NCBI GenBank assembly: GCA_008638375.1
Contig: CM018052.1
Coordinates: 2,219,001 to 2,283,000 of the forward strand
Length of the DNA: 64,000 nt
Direction: 5' to 3'
From: Nyssa sinensis
Taxonomy: Eukaryota > Streptophyta > Magnoliopsida > Cornales > Nyssaceae
Shown: positions 32,501-44,681 of the stretch, piece by piece
Numbering within the stretch: position 1 is the stretch's first letter
How the letters are laid out: each line of letters begins with the position of its first letter
Position numbers and translations under genes: made by a program
Notes under the pieces: generated by a model
What the model was told of the DNA's origin: nothing
What the model saw: only the letters and a program-made list of their open reading frames with translations
The model's database searches: none

Positions 32501-33858
32501 TGTGATTTTCTGGTTGTTTTTGTCCTTCTATCGGGAGTGGAGCTGGCTTTGGCATTTTTCTCTTGTTGGTAATTATTCTAGGCTCAGATGCTATGCTTAT
32601 GCTTCTAAAAATTAAGAATGATATTTTCTCTTTTTGGTTGATGGACGTTGCAGATATGGCGGTCTCTTGTGTTGTTTAGATTAGGGATTTAGAACTGGTG
32701 ATTAGTTTTTTAAGATCATGTTATTAAAGTGGCTCCATTCTTGCTATTATACTACTTAATGTTTTATTTTTTGTGTGGTGCCCATACGTGGTTATGATGT
32801 GATCTCTTTCTATGGCTTGCTTTTAATCTTTCTTAATGGATTGTTAGCACTTTTATACAGAAGCGTAGCAATATCAGATATCTGTTTTTCTCCGATACTC
32901 CTGGAAACATGTCTTTAAAATTAAAACTTCAAATTTGATAACATGGTCTACTTTCACTTTTGAACACATGCGTGCCTCTGTTTTTGGGGAAAAAATGAAT
33001 GGTCATATTATGTGTTACATACACTTATACATGCATATTGAACTTTCATTGTTGTGTTCCTGTTTACTTTGGAGTCTCTGTGTCAATTTGTGCATCCCTT
33101 CTCTCGAGTCAATGTTAGTACAATATTCATGAATGTGATCAACTCTCTGCCCTGTTTGGATGAGGCCCTGCTTCTATTTGGATAATTTCAATAGCATCTT
33201 GCTATTTCTCAATTTTGTATATTGATAAATTCAAGGTTGGTGCATGGTAGATTACTTTAGAAAGCCATGCACTTGTTCAAACAATCAAGTAGATGAATCA
33301 CTCGAAATTATTTTCTTCTTTTGATGAAATGCAAATGACATGTAAAAATCATTTATTGTCCTTTTCAATATTACGCATATAGTTGTTGTTTGTTTAATCT
33401 AAAAGCAGCACCTGTCTTAAAAACATTGTGAAAATTGCTAAAACTTTAAAATGATTGTGAAAGTGATCGTTGCCTTGGTTGCCTTTTACATATCAAAACA
33501 AAATTGTTCGGCCATTGTGCCATTAATATTCACTTTGAGGTAGTTATAGAACATGTATGTGTTTCATGAACTTTTATTGATGTCAGTGGCGGGTATGTAT
33601 CTACTTGTTGAAACCATACAACCTCCAAATATAAAACTAAACGGGATTGGTTCCCCTCACTTGTCCACCCACCCGAAAAAAAAAATCCCCCATGTTCCAT
33701 TATATATATATATATATATATTCAGGAATGTTTATTAGATTTGAAGTTCTTTAGGGAAATTGATTTGGTGAAGTACAAGTTTCCATGATTTTGAATATTA
33801 TTACATATTGAATTTGACTATATATATAATGGGGTTCAATTTTTTTAGCTCTGCCTAA
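32501..33858 (+). other. 3' UTR and downstream flank of U2AF35
   Basis: AT-rich and non-coding. A possible small intron in the 3' UTR runs from about 32568 (ttg|gtaatt) to 32653 (gttgcag|atatgg); this is only a splice-signal reading. No other gene seen. A (TA)n run lies at 33701-33721. Confidence 0.45.
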
Positions 33859-34650
33859 GGTTTTAAATAATGGCCGCTACGTATTGTATCGGTTTTTGGA
33901 CCTTTCAATACTGATACAGACCGATATATAGGTGTGACAAAAATTTACCGTCGTATCAGTCAATACCATTATGTATTGACTGTTATCAGACCGTCATAGT
34001 TGTTATACGACCGTTATAGTCGTTACAGGATCGTTACGGTCGTATTATGACTCTTTTGAGTTTTATTTTTTTCAATTTTAATTTTTTTTTTTTGTTTTTC
34101 AGAATTCTTTTGATTTTGATTTTTATAATATTTATATACAAGAGAGATACTTAATAAAATAATCCAAAAAATTTAAAATAGGTTATCAAAACATTTGGGC
34201 TAATACGACATCGTAAAGGCTTCTTGGCCTCAAAATTTTTAAAATATTTTTATTCCATTAATAATCACACTAAATTAATTTTCATACTTATCATCAATTT
34301 TTGTTATTATTTATATTACTTATTGTAATGTTATTCAAATTAAATGATACTTCTTATTAGTTTAACTTTAAAAAATTCATATAAAATAATAAAATATTTT
34401 GTTAGGTGTTATTTATAAGAAAATATTTTTTTGGGTATTAGAAAATTGGAAAATAATCGTAAAAATTAATAAAATGTGATAAATTGTAGTCAAAATATGC
34501 ATATTGGTAATTTTTAAGATATTTTATTAATATTTGGAAAAAAAATTCACGATTATGGTTTTCAATTTCACGTTACAGATGACCCGATACTATTACACCG
34601 CGTCGTATCTTGTGACCATGTCGTATCCTGCGATTACGATTTAAATCCAC
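33859..34650. mobile_element. MITE-like element with imperfect terminal inverted repeats
   Basis: The left end ggttttaaataatggccgc and the right end (reverse complement ggatttaaatcgtaatcgc) form an imperfect inverted repeat. The interior is AT-rich with recurring ttatagtcgtta / cgttacggtcg phrases near both ends and no ORF. Flanks tctgcctaa and actgcccct match at about 6 of 9, compatible with a decayed 9-bp Mutator-type duplication but not proof. Confidence 0.45.
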
Positions 34651-34656
34651 TGCCCC

Positions 34657-34968
34657 TGATGGGAATCAAGGAGGACTCCACATGCCATTTGTGTTTGATC
34701 CCGGAGGAATTATATTCTTATATGATTTTTATTTTTGTTTAATTTATGTTTTTATATTTAGGATGTGTTTAAGAATTTGATTTAGGATAAAGATTTATTA
34801 GGATAAGGTTTAGGGATTTGATTTTACCTTGAATTTGCCTAAATAAAGGCATTGGATGTTTTGATTTCTTGTGACTTGGATTAATAAAATTTGAATTCCC
34901 TAATCTTCCTTCTTTTTCTCATTCTAATTCACTTCTTATGTAATCCCTCTCCCCTATCTTCTGGCCTA

Positions 34969-35009
<41 letters not shown>

Positions 35010-35037
35010 TTTATTTTTTTTTACTGGTTCTACATCA
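34657..35037 (+). repeat. 5' LTR (381 bp)
   Basis: Pairs with 38879-39243 over its whole length: the shared phrase ggaggaattatattctta is followed by taggatttgtttaagaattt-like sequence. Differences are many, so the insertion is old. A (CT)n tract (34975-35008) is expanded here relative to the 3' copy. TATA-like ataaaggcat lies near 34842. Confidence 0.92.
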
Positions 35038-35039
35038 CG

Positions 35040-35052
35040 TGGTATCGGAGCA
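35040..35052 (+). promoter_or_regulatory. Primer binding site, tRNA-iMet type with one change
   Basis: tggtatcggagca, two bases after the LTR end; one substitution from the usual TGGTATCAGAGCA. Confidence 0.85.
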
Positions 35053-35954
35053 AATCACAATCATTCACAGTACAACAATCACATTCAATTGACCATCCTT
35101 CCTTGTGTAGTAAGTTTCCATCACCATCATTTCATGCAGCCATCAATTCATCACAGTCCATTATTGAACAAAAATAAAATATATAAACATTCCCAAGTTG
35201 CAGAAAACTCTTCAGATGCCCCCTTGAGACTTCAAGAAATTGTGGCAAAGGCTTGTGGACCTTGAGAAAAGGTATGCGTACTCCCCCTGGAAAAATTGTG
35301 CTAGTTTTAAATTCAGTTTGTATGTGGGTAAGTCTTTTACAAAGGTCATCATTTGAAGGATTGTGACGCTTGCTTGCCCTTTAATTGCTTTTTCAACATC
35401 ATCATTCTCCACTTTACATCTAACCCTTACTGTGTAGTTTCAAGATTGTTTAATTTTATCCTTTCATTCCTTTTTAGTTTTTATAGTGTTCACTTCACCA
35501 AAAAAAAAAAGAGTAAAAAAATATTGAGTCGTGATGCATCGACATATAGATGTAGATCTGTTAGAGAGGACAATGTGAACTAATCTAGGGATCATCATCA
35601 TAATAGGTATCCTAGATTCTTAGTGTGTGTGTGTGATAGGAAGGACACCTTTAGACCTGTTCAACCACAAGACAGGTATCATCATTCAACATAGATACCT
35701 TAGGCATTCACAACAGAGTTATACTTTGTTTTGCCTAAATATATCTATGATGAAGTGGAGGATTCTAGATTCTACCATGATAAAGTAGAGGACTCTAGGT
35801 ATTTCCATAAGATAGTAGAGAACTTTCAAGTGGATTATATGCCACTTCAACAACATAGATAGGTCCTAGGGTCGATCTTAGAGGTATCATTTGGAACCTG
35901 CTAATTTTGAATCTCATCCAAGGATTTGTAGTGTAACTACCTGAACCTAACCAT

Positions 35955-37905
35955 AAGGATGCATGTAAACACCTACATCTCTTTCAAAGTATTCACAAAT
36001 GTGGGGGCAAAATTATGCAAAATTCTCGTTGATGGTAGTAGTCACCTTAATATAGTGTCAAAATCTGTTGTAACTAGAATGAAATTACGACTTGAAGCTC
36101 ATCCCTAGTGTCACAGGGTTAATTTTAAGCACTAAATTTCTGCTTGTGATAGCGTTGCCACTGGACAACTAGCATTCAAAGTTACACACACTAACATAGT
36201 GTTTAGCACAATGGAATTAAACAAGAACACACCAAGCCTTTACAAGGACACACCCCCAACCTTTGCAAGGAAACACCCCCAACCTTTATTCACTAACTCT
36301 GGTTATGAATACAAGGAACCGTTTGACACTTTATTCACCAACTCTGGTTATGAATACAAGGAACTGTTTGGCACCAAGACTCACTTACACACAACAGAGT
36401 GTATTCACTCACTCGCTTTCTGCCATTGTTGAGACCTTGCCCCCATTAATATATAGGGAGACAGTTGACATCCCTAACTGCTAGGGTTCTACTGGCACCA
36501 ACCATCAACCACCACCTATGTCTATGCAGTTGACAACCCCAACTGCTAGGTGTGCTGGACCAACCAACAAATGCCACAGAGGCTGAGAATTTTGCACCCA
36601 AAACTGCCGGCCTCGTTTTCCTCCCTTAGACTAGTGCCACCTGTACATCAGTTGTGTTATGTCCTAGCCTTTTTGCACACAGATAACCCCAATTGCTATT
36701 CAGACAGCACCAACTGCCATCCTTGCTGTCCTCTTTAGACCAGCGCCACTTGCACAACAGTTATGTTATGTCCCAAGCCTTTGTGCACACAGACAACAAC
36801 AATTGCCTTCAGACAACCCCCAACTGCCATGTAATTGCTACCCCATGAGAAGCAATCAACCCTTGCCACGCAGCCCTCTGTCCACACAAGTGCCCAACTG
36901 CCTTGTTCTCATGTTTGAAGAAGTTACTCATGTCCAGTCCCATGCCCAAGCCATGCATTGGACCATTGAACCCATTTTAGCACACTGAGCCATGAGCCCA
37001 AGTCCCGCCCAGCCCAATGCCATGTCAAGCTATGCCACCCTTGTGTCTTGCCCTTGTCCTTGGCATGCTAGGAAGACCTATGCCATGCCTTTTGAGTCAA
37101 GCCACCGCATTAACGCACTGTTTGCCAAGCCATGGGCTGGCTTGGTCTTCATAAACCAAGTATTGCCACTGTTTGCCACCGTCGGCGGTTAGGTCAGACC
37201 TCTATGTCATGCTCTTCTCTTTGCAACAACAACTTGCCTTGCCATGTAGGTGCCAAGGTCTTTGGCCTTATGCTTTACTTGCCCATGGACGCCATAGGGA
37301 GGTACCTCCCCCCCATATATGTCTTCGTAGAAATTGTCTGTCCGACGGGAGCAGACACAACTCCTTGCAAAGTCAAGTTGCCCACCATGTGTGCCAAAGT
37401 GTCACTAAGTGCACTACCTTGCCTAAGGTTGCCCAAGGCTGCACCAATTGTTGTTGCCAAAGTTCACCAACTTAGTCTAGCTTCAAAAAGTTATTCCAAG
37501 GCATGGCATGTCTCCCCATGCCCATGCCAACTCTTGGCCAAATGCCACCAAGGCATGGCATGCCTCTCCGTGCCTATGCCATCCATGTCAAGATAGTAAG
37601 GGGCTAACACCTAGCCATTTGAGATAAAGTGGATAGGTGATATATCTGTACGAGTCACAAAGAAGTGTTTAGTGCCAATCCAAAGGGGCCCTTATTCAGA
37701 CAATATTTGGTGCAATGTCTTGCCCATGCGCGGATTAGTCATGTGCTCCTTGGTCAACCTTGGATGAATGATCTTGGAGTGACCCATAATTTCGTAGACA
37801 ATACCAAGTATAAGAGTAAGACCCTCTTGTTAAATCCACTCAAACCCCATGAGAGTGACAATAAAGATAACTCAAGGACCTTTCCTCTTGATCTTTGTGA
37901 CCTAT
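35955..37905 (+). pseudogene. Gypsy-type protease fragments split by a 1.5-kb insert
   Basis: A first block at about 35980-36126 encodes CKILVDGSSHLNIVSKSVV then RMKLRLEAHP, a retropepsin-like DxGS active site as in chromovirus-type proteases. A second block from about 37623 encodes WIGDISVRVTKKCLVPI and, in a shifted frame, HVLLGQPWMNDLGVTHNF, the end of the same domain. Between them (about 36130-37620) lies unrelated sequence: a repeated aactctggttatgaataca unit near 36296 and 36341, then a GCCATGCC-rich tract. The protease is dead; the insert's ends were not resolved. Confidence 0.65.
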
Positions 37906-37914
37906 AACCTAGAT

Positions 37915-38405
37915 ATGAAGTTCCCAAAGTAGTTTCTCATGCTCCAGATGAACAAACATTTCCCATCTTAAACCCAACCGAGTGTTAGCAACCATAAATA
38001 GTGTTTGCACCTTTGAGTCAAGAATTGAAACTTGACCCAACAATATGTGCAAAACAAAAAAAATTATTGAGAGTCCATTTGGACAAGAAGTTGTCCTTCC
38101 AAGCTCACAGTCATTAGTACAAGAGTTTATTTGTGATAATTCGAGCATTTTTGCTCTTATGAAGTTCCCAAAGTAGTTTCTCATGCTGCAGATGAACAAA
38201 CATTTCCCATCTTAAACCCAACCGAGTGTTAGCAGCCATAAATAGTGTTTGCACCTTTGAGTCAAGAACTGAAACTTGACCTAACAACACGGGCAATACA
38301 AAACAACAAAAAAAATTCTTGAGTCCATTTGAACAAGAAGTTGTCCTTCCAAACCCACAATCATTAGTACAAGAGTCTATCTATGATAATTTGAGCATTT
38401 TTGCT
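37915..38405. repeat. 244-bp tandem duplication
   Basis: Two copies begin atgaagttcccaaagtag at 37915 and 38159 and end ...gcatttttgctct. They differ at scattered sites and by small indels. Confidence 0.93.
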
Positions 38406-38878
38406 CTCACTTGACCAAAGTGTTGACTTTATTACACTACCAATTTTATGTTCCTCAACAACTTTTACATTTAAACCCACGGGCATATTTTCAGTAGCTC
38501 TTGAATCTGGACTCATTGTTTATTTGCTTGACATACCATTGGATATTAGTTCAATTTTCATAATGGAGGACATGCTATCCAATCAGGGTCCTTTGGAGCC
38601 TTCTATGTTTCTTGATGATCTTCGTACAGGTGGTGGTGTTATTTCTCTGTTACCAGATCTGATGCCTTCGCCACTCCAACAGCAGGCTATAGATCACGTG
38701 GAATTTGTTCTTGCTAATCAATATGGACATCTTCACTTCATGATTTTACATTGGGAAGTGATTCTTCTTCAGCTTGTTGGTCTCCGACCTTGTATTTTTT
38801 TCCTGATGATTCACATCTTTTGAAGCATCTCTATCATCATAACTCGTTGGAGTTGAGTTCTTTTTAACTGGGGAGAAA

Positions 38879-39243
38879 TGATGGGAATCAAGAAGGATGA
38901 CTTCACGAATATTTGTGTTTGAACCCGGAGGAATTATATTCTTATGTAATTTTTATTTTTATTTAATTTATGTTTCATATTTAGGATTTGTTTAAGAATT
39001 TGATTTAGGATAAGATTTGTTAGGATGAGATTGAGGGATTTGATTTTACTTTGAATCTGCCTATATAAAGGCATATGATGTTTTGATTTCTTGAGACTTG
39101 GATGAATAAAATTTGAAATCCCTAATCTTCCTTCTTTCTCTCATTCTAATTCCCTTCTTCTATAATCTCTCTCTCATATCTTCTTCCCTATCTTTCTCTC
39201 TCTTCTTCTCTTTGCTTTCCTTCTTTCTGCTGGTTTTACATCA
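38879..39243 (+). repeat. 3' LTR (365 bp)
   Basis: Starts TGATGGGAATCAAG after the purine-rich aactggggagaaa (38866-38878) and ends tacatca. Matches the 5' copy. Confidence 0.92.
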
Positions 39244-39687
39244 CCCCCATCTTTACCTCTTTAAGGTGGCTTAGATTTATTTGGTATTTCTAAAATTTAG
39301 GTCCTAGGAATGGTTCTGCATAACTCCCACTAATGCATCACGTCATGGATTTTAATTTAGTAGATCTGATGTTGTGATTGTTGCTTAAGAAGATTGATTA
39401 TCTATGGGGTGACTGGAGATTATGCCACATATACGCTCATTCATCTTACTTTGAAACGTAGCTTTCAACTTAACATTCATGACAGAGACCTCATATTTGT
39501 TATCATGTGGAGGGTCCACATGACACTATTAAGTTGATGGAGTTGAAGAGGCAGCAAGGAGGTGGGATTTAACATGTGTCACAAATGTCACATTTGGTTT
39601 CAGTTGCAACTTTGGGGGGGCAAAGAGTTTTGCTGTATTTGCACATCTGGATTTACAATATCAAATTCTCATGAGACGAGTCTTTCA
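39244..39687. other. Spacer without recognisable feature
   Basis: No gene or repeat identified between the LTR element and the SINE-like fragment. Confidence 0.5.
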
Positions 39688-39792
39688 TTTTTATTTTTTG
39701 ATAGGTAAGACGAGCACACCCATTATGTCGAAATTGGGACTTAACCCTCAACCTACTATTTGGAAAGTGGAGGTGATACCATTCAAGTGAAT
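39688..39792 (-). mobile_element. SINE-like fragment (tRNA-derived), minus strand
   Basis: On the minus strand it has a degraded B-box-like ggttgagggttaagtccc and a tail cttacctatcaaaaaata. The tail resembles the 3' end of the neighbouring LINE (ttacttatcaaaa), as expected for a SINE mobilised by that LINE type. The A-box half is poor. Confidence 0.4.
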
Positions 39793-41824
39793 TCTTGATG
39801 GTAGATGAGACTTTGATAATTAGTTCTTTTCTTTTTGTTCGTTTTTCAAGAAAGCTTTTGACTATGTTAGTTGGAGCTTCTTGATGGGTATGTTGGCTAA
39901 GATGGGCTTTGGGAGCAACTCTGGAGAAAGTGGATTTTGTCGTGTATATCCACATTCTCTTTCTCGGTTCTAGTCAACAGCTCCCCTGTCGGTTTTTTCC
40001 GTTCTTCTAGAGGTCTGAGATAGGGGGACCCCCTTTCCCCCTTCCTCTTCGTGATTGCTATGGAGGCCTTGAGTCGATTTTTATTCAGGGCTGAGGAGAT
40101 GGATCTCATTAAAGGCTTTCAGGTGGGGGACAGAAGGGGCGGTGGTGCCGCTATTTCCCATCTCCTGTTTGCAGACGATACCATTATTTTCTGTGACCCC
40201 ACAGTGCGCCAGTTACGTTATGTCCGTTGCATTCTCGTATGCTTTGAAGCGGTGTCAGGTTTGCGGATCAACCTTGCCAAAAGCAGCGTTTCTCCAGTTG
40301 GTGTGATTCGTGAGATGGACATGTTGGCCAGTTCGTTAGGTTGTAGAGTGGGCTGCCTCCCCTTGGTGTATTTGGGCCTTCCTTTGGGCGTTTCTTCGCG
40401 TTTAGTGGAGGTCTAGGATCCGGTGGTTGAAAGATTTCATAGCAAGCTGGCAGGTTGGAAAGGGCAGCTCCTCTCTAAGGGCGGTAGACTCACCCTCATT
40501 AAAAGCGCCTTGGCCAATCTTCCTACCTACTTCATGTCTCTTTTTTTCATGCCAAAGACAGTTAGCAGAAGGATAGAGAAGATTCAGAGGGACTTCTTAT
40601 GGGGCAATGAAGGGGAGCGCAGGAAGATCCATCTTGTTGCTTAGGACAATATCAAGAAGCCAGTCTTTAGTGGGGGTTTAGGGATTAAAGACTTGAGTAG
40701 TTTCAACACAGCTCTCTTGGGGAAATGGCTGTGGAGGTTTGGCGAAAGTGAGGGGGATCTTTGGAGAAAGATCATTGCTTCTAAGTATGGTTGCAACAAT
40801 GGTGGTTGGTGTTCGGGCAATGTGGAGGGTCCAAAGGGATGTGGTCCTTGGGGTTTTATAAGAAGTGAATAGGGTACTTTCAAGGAAAAGTGCGGTTTTG
40901 CTATTGGTCAAGGTGACAGAGTGAAATTTTGGGATGACAGATGGAACGGGGCCGAGCTGTTGAGGACGAAATTTCCAGTGTTATACAGTTTGGCTAGCAA
41001 TAAGGCGGCTTGGGTGAGCGAGTGCTTAGAGAGAGTTGGGGATAGGATCGTCTGGTCTCCTCGCTTTAGACGAGATTTCCATGATTGGGAGCTAAGAGAG
41101 GTGGTTTCCTTCCTTAGTCATATTAGTAAGTCTCGTGCTGTGGAAGGAATGGAGGATAAAAGGGTGTGGCTGCCTAGTAAGGGTTCTTTCTCGGTCAGTT
41201 CCTTTTACAAGAGTTTGGTAGCCACGGCAAACCCTATCTTCCCGTGGAAGGTTATCTGGCATTCAAATGCTCCTCCTAAAGCCTCTTTTTTTGCCTGGGA
41301 AGCCTCTTGGAAGGCCATCTTAATTGCAGAGAATCTGAAGAAGAGAGGTTTTCGTTTGGCTAGTAGGTGTTATTTTTGTCATAAAGAGGAGGAATGGGTG
41401 GACCATGTTCTTATTCATTGTCATGTCCCGTGGAGCTGTTGGAATCTTGTTTTGTCTCTCTTTGGTGTCTCCTGGGTTATGTCAGGTTCTGTTAGAGATC
41501 TCTTGCTGGCATAGACAGGATGTAATCTTCCTAAAGAGATTAAGAGAATCTGGAGGCTGGCCCCTATTTGCCTGTTATGGTGTTTATGTATTGAAAGGAA
41601 CAATCGTGTCTTTGAAGATAAGGAGCTCTCATTTCCTTCCCTTAAAGATGCGTTTTTGCGATTATTATTTTTTTGGGCCAAAGAGGCTTTTCCTGTAAAT
41701 GTCTCTTCTTTTGTTCCTTTTTTGGGGTCGCTTAGACCTTTGTAAAGCTTCTTGGGGCTTTTGCCCGTGGTGTCTTTCTTGGGCTCCTTTTTAATATACT
41801 TCTCGTTACTTATCAAAAAAAAAA
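39793..41824 (+). mobile_element. 5'-truncated L1-type LINE with poly(A) tail
   Basis: The RT and C-terminal zf-RVT region is present and ORF1, endonuclease and the start of RT are missing, as for 5'-truncated L1 insertions. The 3' end is ttacttatc followed by ten A residues (41815-41824). I could not find a convincing target duplication. Confidence 0.88.
39843..41745 (+). pseudogene. LINE reverse transcriptase (C-terminal half) with zf-RVT domain
   Basis: The protein similarity begins at KKAFDYVSWSFLM (RT motif with catalytic Asp), continues with the RGLR-stop-GDPLSPFLF box and the catalytic FADDTIIF, then a connection domain and the plant L1 zf-RVT region (WHSNAPPKASFFAWEA, CYFCHKEEEWVDHVLIHC). 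It ends naturally at TAA 41743-41745. In-frame stops: 40021 (at an expected Gln), 40414, 40642, 40870 and 41512 (each at an expected Trp). One frame change lies near 39930. All five stops fit C-to-T or G-to-A change. Confidence 0.92.
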
Positions 41825-42064
41825 CCTTCCAAAATTGCTTTCTAGTAATTAGTTGCCTATATTTGTTTGTGTTCTGGGAATGTTCTTGTTCTCACACATT
41901 GATGGCTTATAGTTGGCATTATTGAGCTCTTAACATATAGGATATCAATTTTTTTTTTTTGATTTTGAGGAAATACAACAGTATTTTTAGAAACTCCTAA
42001 TGTGATCGAACTCTCTCCATGGGTCAATGATAAATAATTTTTGAAGGATTTGTGCTGTTGATAG

Positions 42065-43036
42065 TAGGGGTGCACAAAAAAATGAAGAATTGTAGACTTG
42101 AACCAACCCGACCTCAATGGGTTGGGTTGTGTTAGTTCGGTTCCAAAAAAAATTGGGTTGGTTTGATTCAAAAATCTATAAAATAGACTTTGTTGGTTCG
42201 GTTTCGGTTTAATTTATGGATAAACCAAACCAATTGAGAACCGGAGTCTCAATAAATTAATTTTTTTTGAAAATTTTTAATCTGCGTGTGTGTATTGTTG
42301 ATTGATGAAGAGCGGATTTGAAGGTTAGCAAAGCTTCTCAGTCTAATGATGGGCATGAGTTAATGGGAGAACAGATGGCAAGGTAGCTATAGTAAAGAAA
42401 ATGAGGCCTCCCCCCCCCCCCCCCAAAAAAAAAAAAAAAAATCCCTCTCTCAAACTCTACTTTCTATCTCTAGGAGAGCATGCAGAGTAATGATTGTAAT
42501 GTCAGTTATGTTGGGTGTTGAAGCATGGGACTTGGCCCATTACTGTCAACCTAATTTTCATGCTCCAATTGATGAGTTGACCATGGTAAATTCATTACAC
42601 TGGAGCCACTGTCATTGCCATCAAGTGATGTAACCTTCTCTCTCTCTCTCTCTCAGCGCAAAATAATTAACTCTATCTCTTTCTTACCCCAAAGTTGATT
42701 GAATCAAGAAACTAGACCAAATTCTTGAATCTGAAAGAGTTTTATATTTCGTTTTGTTCAATGGTTGAAGCATTAATATGGGAGAATTTTTGAATTAATT
42801 ATGGCTTTGATTATGTGCAGAAATGATGAAAGAAATCAAGGTTTTGGGTGTATTATAGGATTTGGTCTTGAGAAAGCAAATTGTAGAGAAAGAAAAGTGC
42901 AGAGGAGGTTGTGGAGATAAAGTTTTAAACTTTTTTTTTTGGAAAAAAAAGGGAACCAATTAAGGCTGGATCTTTTGGTTACCAATTAAGGCCGGATCTT
43001 TTGGTTACACTCTAACCCAACCCTTGTGCACCCCTA
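42065..43036. mobile_element. hAT-like MITE, 972 bp
   Basis: Perfect 13-bp terminal inverted repeats TAGGGGTGCACAA and TTGTGCACCCCTA. They are flanked by gttgatag (42057-42064) and gttgacag (43037-43044), an 8-bp duplication with one mismatch, the length used by hAT elements. No transposase. It contains a C14-A17 homopolymer junction (42410-42441) and a locally repeated ccaattaaggcyggatctt near 42957 and 42981. Confidence 0.85.
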
Positions 43037-44630
43037 GTTGACAGGGTTCACTTTGCAGCCTATTAGGATCCACATTTGAGAAAAAAAAGTCCAGTATGAA
43101 AAAACTCGGTGATAATGTAAATCAATTCTGACGTGTAGGATATATTTTAAACTAGAGCATCATCATGACATCATTCATGCCACATGTTTAAAATTGATTT
43201 TCATAACACTGAATTCTTCATGCTACCTTACCACATGACCTTCTTCCCAATTTTGACATCAAGCTGTGTTACATTTGGAGTTTGGTTATAGGCCAATTTC
43301 CATGGACTGTCAGAAGATGGAGCATTTTTTATATGTGTTAGTGCCATGATAAAGTGTAGGAAGGCAGGTACAAAGCATAAATCAATTGTGGACGGGGCTT
43401 TTGTAAGAGTTACTAGATCTTTTGAATTAATTAATACAAAAACTGATGAAACATGCACAAGGATTCTTTGTTACCTCTGAGGGCTTGAGATAAATATCAA
43501 GGCATAAGTTGCAGGTGCTTATCATGTTCTAGGCTTGGCCTTTGTTGCTAGCCTGCTCCAATACTTTCTTCTTATGAAGCAAAACTTGCTGTGTTGATTA
43601 ACAAATAATACTGGTTAGTGGTAGAGTACTTTAGATCTCTTATTGATCTTTGAAAAGTTAGTAGTAGTTGTTAGGAGGATGACAGTGCATGATTAAATTA
43701 TTAACTGATATTGTAGGAAGAGAATTGTGATCAGTATGTTTTTTTTTTTTTTTTTGGTGATGAGCTGCAAAAGATATCTGGGAATCCCCCTTCCCTACTT
43801 TATATATGGTCCCCTGTGAATTACGTTTTTCATGCTTGCTTCATTGATGAAGTTAAATATTCGACATCAGTCTATATGCTGACTTAACATTATTGCTGTA
43901 TGTATATATATATATATATATATATATTTAATGCTATAGAAGATACAACTTATAATGTTAGTACTAGCTGTTAGTTTGAGTATATGTACTGCCACCCTCA
44001 AGGCAATAGATTCGTTGTTTACTTGCTCATGTAATCTTTTGATCTGGAGAGGTTTTCATGATGGATTATCTTTCACACCACTATTGTAGTTCATTACCCA
44101 TGTGATTCCATTGTCTATTTTCTTCAGTCTTTCATGACTATTTGTGGTGGTGTTCATCCAAAACTTTATAACTCCTTATTCAGTTAATGACAAATATATA
44201 TATATATATATATATATATTACTGAAATGCTCTTCTGTTGTGTTTACTTCTCTGTATATATGTATCAGACTTTGTTTATGTAATTTGTTTTAGAAATCTG
44301 ATTCAATATATTCTTGGTTGATTGTCATTATGTCACAGATTAGTTTTACATAGATCCTGTGTTTTGACTACACCTGAAACATGATAGGGTGATATAAATC
44401 CTAAGGCTAATAAAATATTTTTGGGTGATCAGAGCCTGAGTTTACAATCTAGCATGATGGCGCAGAGAAGCTTGATGTGTATCTATTAGATTTCACGAAG
44501 AATGAGGAAAGCTGGTCAGTTCTCAGCTTTGTTCTATTTCCAAACTTCACTTTCAACAAGCGTAGATTTATTTCAATTTCAATCTCAATCATTTTCTTTC
44601 TATCCCGAATCGAGTGTCCTTCTCGAAAGT

Positions 44631-44681
<51 letters not shown>
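44631..44681. repeat. (CA)n-(TA)n microsatellite
   Basis: About 18 CA units followed by TA units. Confidence 0.95.

Larger units (their letters stand above)
34657..39243 (+). mobile_element. Decayed LTR retrotransposon with two short LTRs
   Basis: LTRs at 34657-35037 and 38879-39243 begin TGATGGGAATCAAG and end with ACATCA. A PBS follows the first, and the tract aactggggagaaa precedes the second. The flanks gcccc and ccccc differ at one of five bases, consistent with an old target duplication. The interior holds fragments of a gypsy-type protease, a foreign-looking insert, a 244-bp tandem duplication and no intact RT or integrase, so it is a deletion derivative. Confidence 0.88.

Noticed and set aside
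36992..37596. Overlapping ORFs of up to 154 codons
   Set aside because: They follow from the GCCATGCC-rich composition of the insert; no domain or consistent frame.
38401..38823. 140-codon ORF before the 3' LTR
   Set aside because: Might be a remnant of the end of pol, but no motif supports it.
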